DNA of 52,340 nucleotides, taken from assembly GCF_004764705.1 (NCBI RefSeq), contig NZ_SHLX01000049.1:1-52340 (forward strand), read 5' to 3'. The notes under the pieces were generated by a model. The model had not been told where the DNA came from. It saw nothing but the letters and a program-made list of their open reading frames with translations, and did not search any database. A program made the translations under genes and the position numbers. Source of the DNA: Paenibacillus cymbidii (GTDB taxonomy: Bacteria; Bacillota; Bacilli; Paenibacillales; NBRC-103111). This document shows, in pieces, positions 51,880 to 52,340 of this stretch (positions are counted from its first letter, which is position 1; every line of letters starts with the position of its first letter).

Positions 51880-52213
51880 AAATAAGGCTGATTGTAGCCT
51901 TACAGCGGCGTTTCGGCGAGCGGCGGACGAAATAAGGCTGATTTCAGCCTTACAGCGGCGTTTCGACGAGCGGCGGACGAAATAAGGCTGATTTCAGCCT
52001 TACAGCGGCGTTTCGGCGAACGGCGGACGAAATAAGGCTGATTTCAGCCTTACAGCGTCGTTTCGGCGAGCGGCGGACGAAATAAGGCTGATTTCAGCCT
52101 TACAGCGGCGTTTCTGCGGATAGCGAGCGAAATAAGGCTGATTTCAGCCTTACAGCGGCGTTTCGGCGAACGGCGGACGAAATAAGGCTGATTTCAGCCT
52201 TACAGAGGCGTTT
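51880..52213. repeat. Array D: seven 50-bp units with AAGGCTGATTTCAGCCTT palindrome
   Basis: Units start at 51880, 51930, 51980, 52030, 52080, 52130 and 52180, each with a 7-bp-arm palindrome AAGGCTG/CAGCCTT followed by a GC-rich spacer CGGCGTTTCGGCGAGCGGCGG. Spacers are nearly identical; the first unit has a variant loop (ATTGTAGCC) and the sixth unit's preceding spacer is divergent (TTTCTGCGGATAGCGAGCG). The seventh is cut short by the IS end. The stretch 51799-51879 shows nothing recognisable. Confidence 0.92.
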
Positions 52214-52340
52214 TGAATTTAGACTAGAAAGTAGACACACTGTAACAGCGACCTGATACAATACAAACAAACGAAAGGTCGAGGTGTGTCATGGGAAATA
52301 TCCGCCAACATTTTGATGAGGAGTTCAAACGCCAAACCAT
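52214..52340 (+). mobile_element. 5' end of an IS3-family (IS150-like) insertion sequence, right copy
   Basis: The sequence starting TGAATTTAGACTAGAAAGT is the inverted counterpart of bases 126-1. It interrupts the seventh unit of array D, which shows that the IS inserted after the array had formed. The element continues beyond the window. Confidence 0.85.
52291..52340 (+). CDS. IS3-family transposase OrfA, N-terminal fragment (right copy)
   Basis: ATG at 52291 begins MGNIRQHFDEEFKRQ, the same as the left copy. The one base that differs between the copies near the window edges (third position of the Thr codon, ACC against ACG) is silent, so both copies could still code for the same protein. 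Only about 16 residues are inside the window. Confidence 0.7.
   Translation, partial: MGNIRQHFDEEFKRQT

Noticed and set aside
51880..52213. CRISPR array
   Set aside because: The 50-bp period would suit repeat plus spacer, but the spacers are almost identical to each other and no cas genes are nearby.
1..52340. Composite transposon formed by the two IS copies
   Set aside because: The segment is very large, holds several independent ordinary chromosomal operons, and the flanks show no target duplication that can be checked in the window.
1..52340. tRNA or rRNA genes and prophage or defence modules
   Set aside because: No cloverleaf-like sequence, rRNA segment, integrase, phage structural gene, toxin-antitoxin pair or restriction gene was recognised.

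Overview
The window looks like chromosomal DNA of a high-GC, soil-type Firmicute, most likely Paenibacillaceae (Paenibacillus or Cohnella-like). The signs are strong GGAGG ribosome-binding sites with frequent GTG starts, large membrane-anchored AraC regulators next to lipoprotein sugar-binding proteins, LplBC-type sugar permeases, a YwaC/RelP-type alarmone synthetase and many polysaccharide-degrading genes. Both ends of the window are the outward-facing 5' ends of one IS3-family (IS150-like) insertion sequence, so the window is the unique DNA between two copies of that element in inverted orientation.

Left part, minus strand. Bases 567-15651 look like one 12-gene carbohydrate operon. In transcription order it holds an oligopeptide/oligosaccharide ABC importer (binding protein, two permeases, two ATPases), three paralogous beta-propeller glycosidase-like proteins, two Gfo/Idh/MocA oxidoreductases, a Cys/Met-type PLP enzyme and an MFS transporter. 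A stem-loop pair sits between the binding protein and the first permease. Next come relP (16202-16960), a DUF1294 gene, a third-type Gfo/Idh oxidoreductase and a 1196-residue secreted pectate-lyase-like protein.

Middle part, mostly plus strand. A GH105-like protein lacking recognisable active-site motifs, an orphan sugar-binding lipoprotein and a YesS-like membrane AraC regulator suggest a pectin/rhamnogalacturonan locus together with the pectate lyase. A secreted SH3-like protein faces them. A VanRS-like two-component system precedes a tight envelope-glycosylation operon (GT-C, GT2, DUF2304, SMR-type flippase candidate), with a triple direct-repeat box in front of it.

Right part. A second AraC regulator, a D-aminoacylase-like amidohydrolase and an SMP-30 lactonase are followed on the minus strand by two polysaccharide pyruvyl transferase-family genes, a GNAT acetyltransferase and an amidohydrolase pseudogene with an internal deletion. 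The plus strand then carries a third AraC regulator with its LplABC-type importer and a 2-hydroxyacid dehydrogenase.

The most unusual signal is non-coding. Long intergenic gaps carry clusters of four palindromes whose centres are spaced about 51, 62 and 52 bp apart. This geometry recurs at three loci with one palindrome sequence (AAATAGCC...GGCTATTT) and at a fourth with an unrelated palindrome (AATTGTTGTA...GCAGCAATT). Two further palindromic arrays have periods of 51 bp (three copies) and 50 bp (seven copies). All assignments come from reading the sequence; no database search was run.
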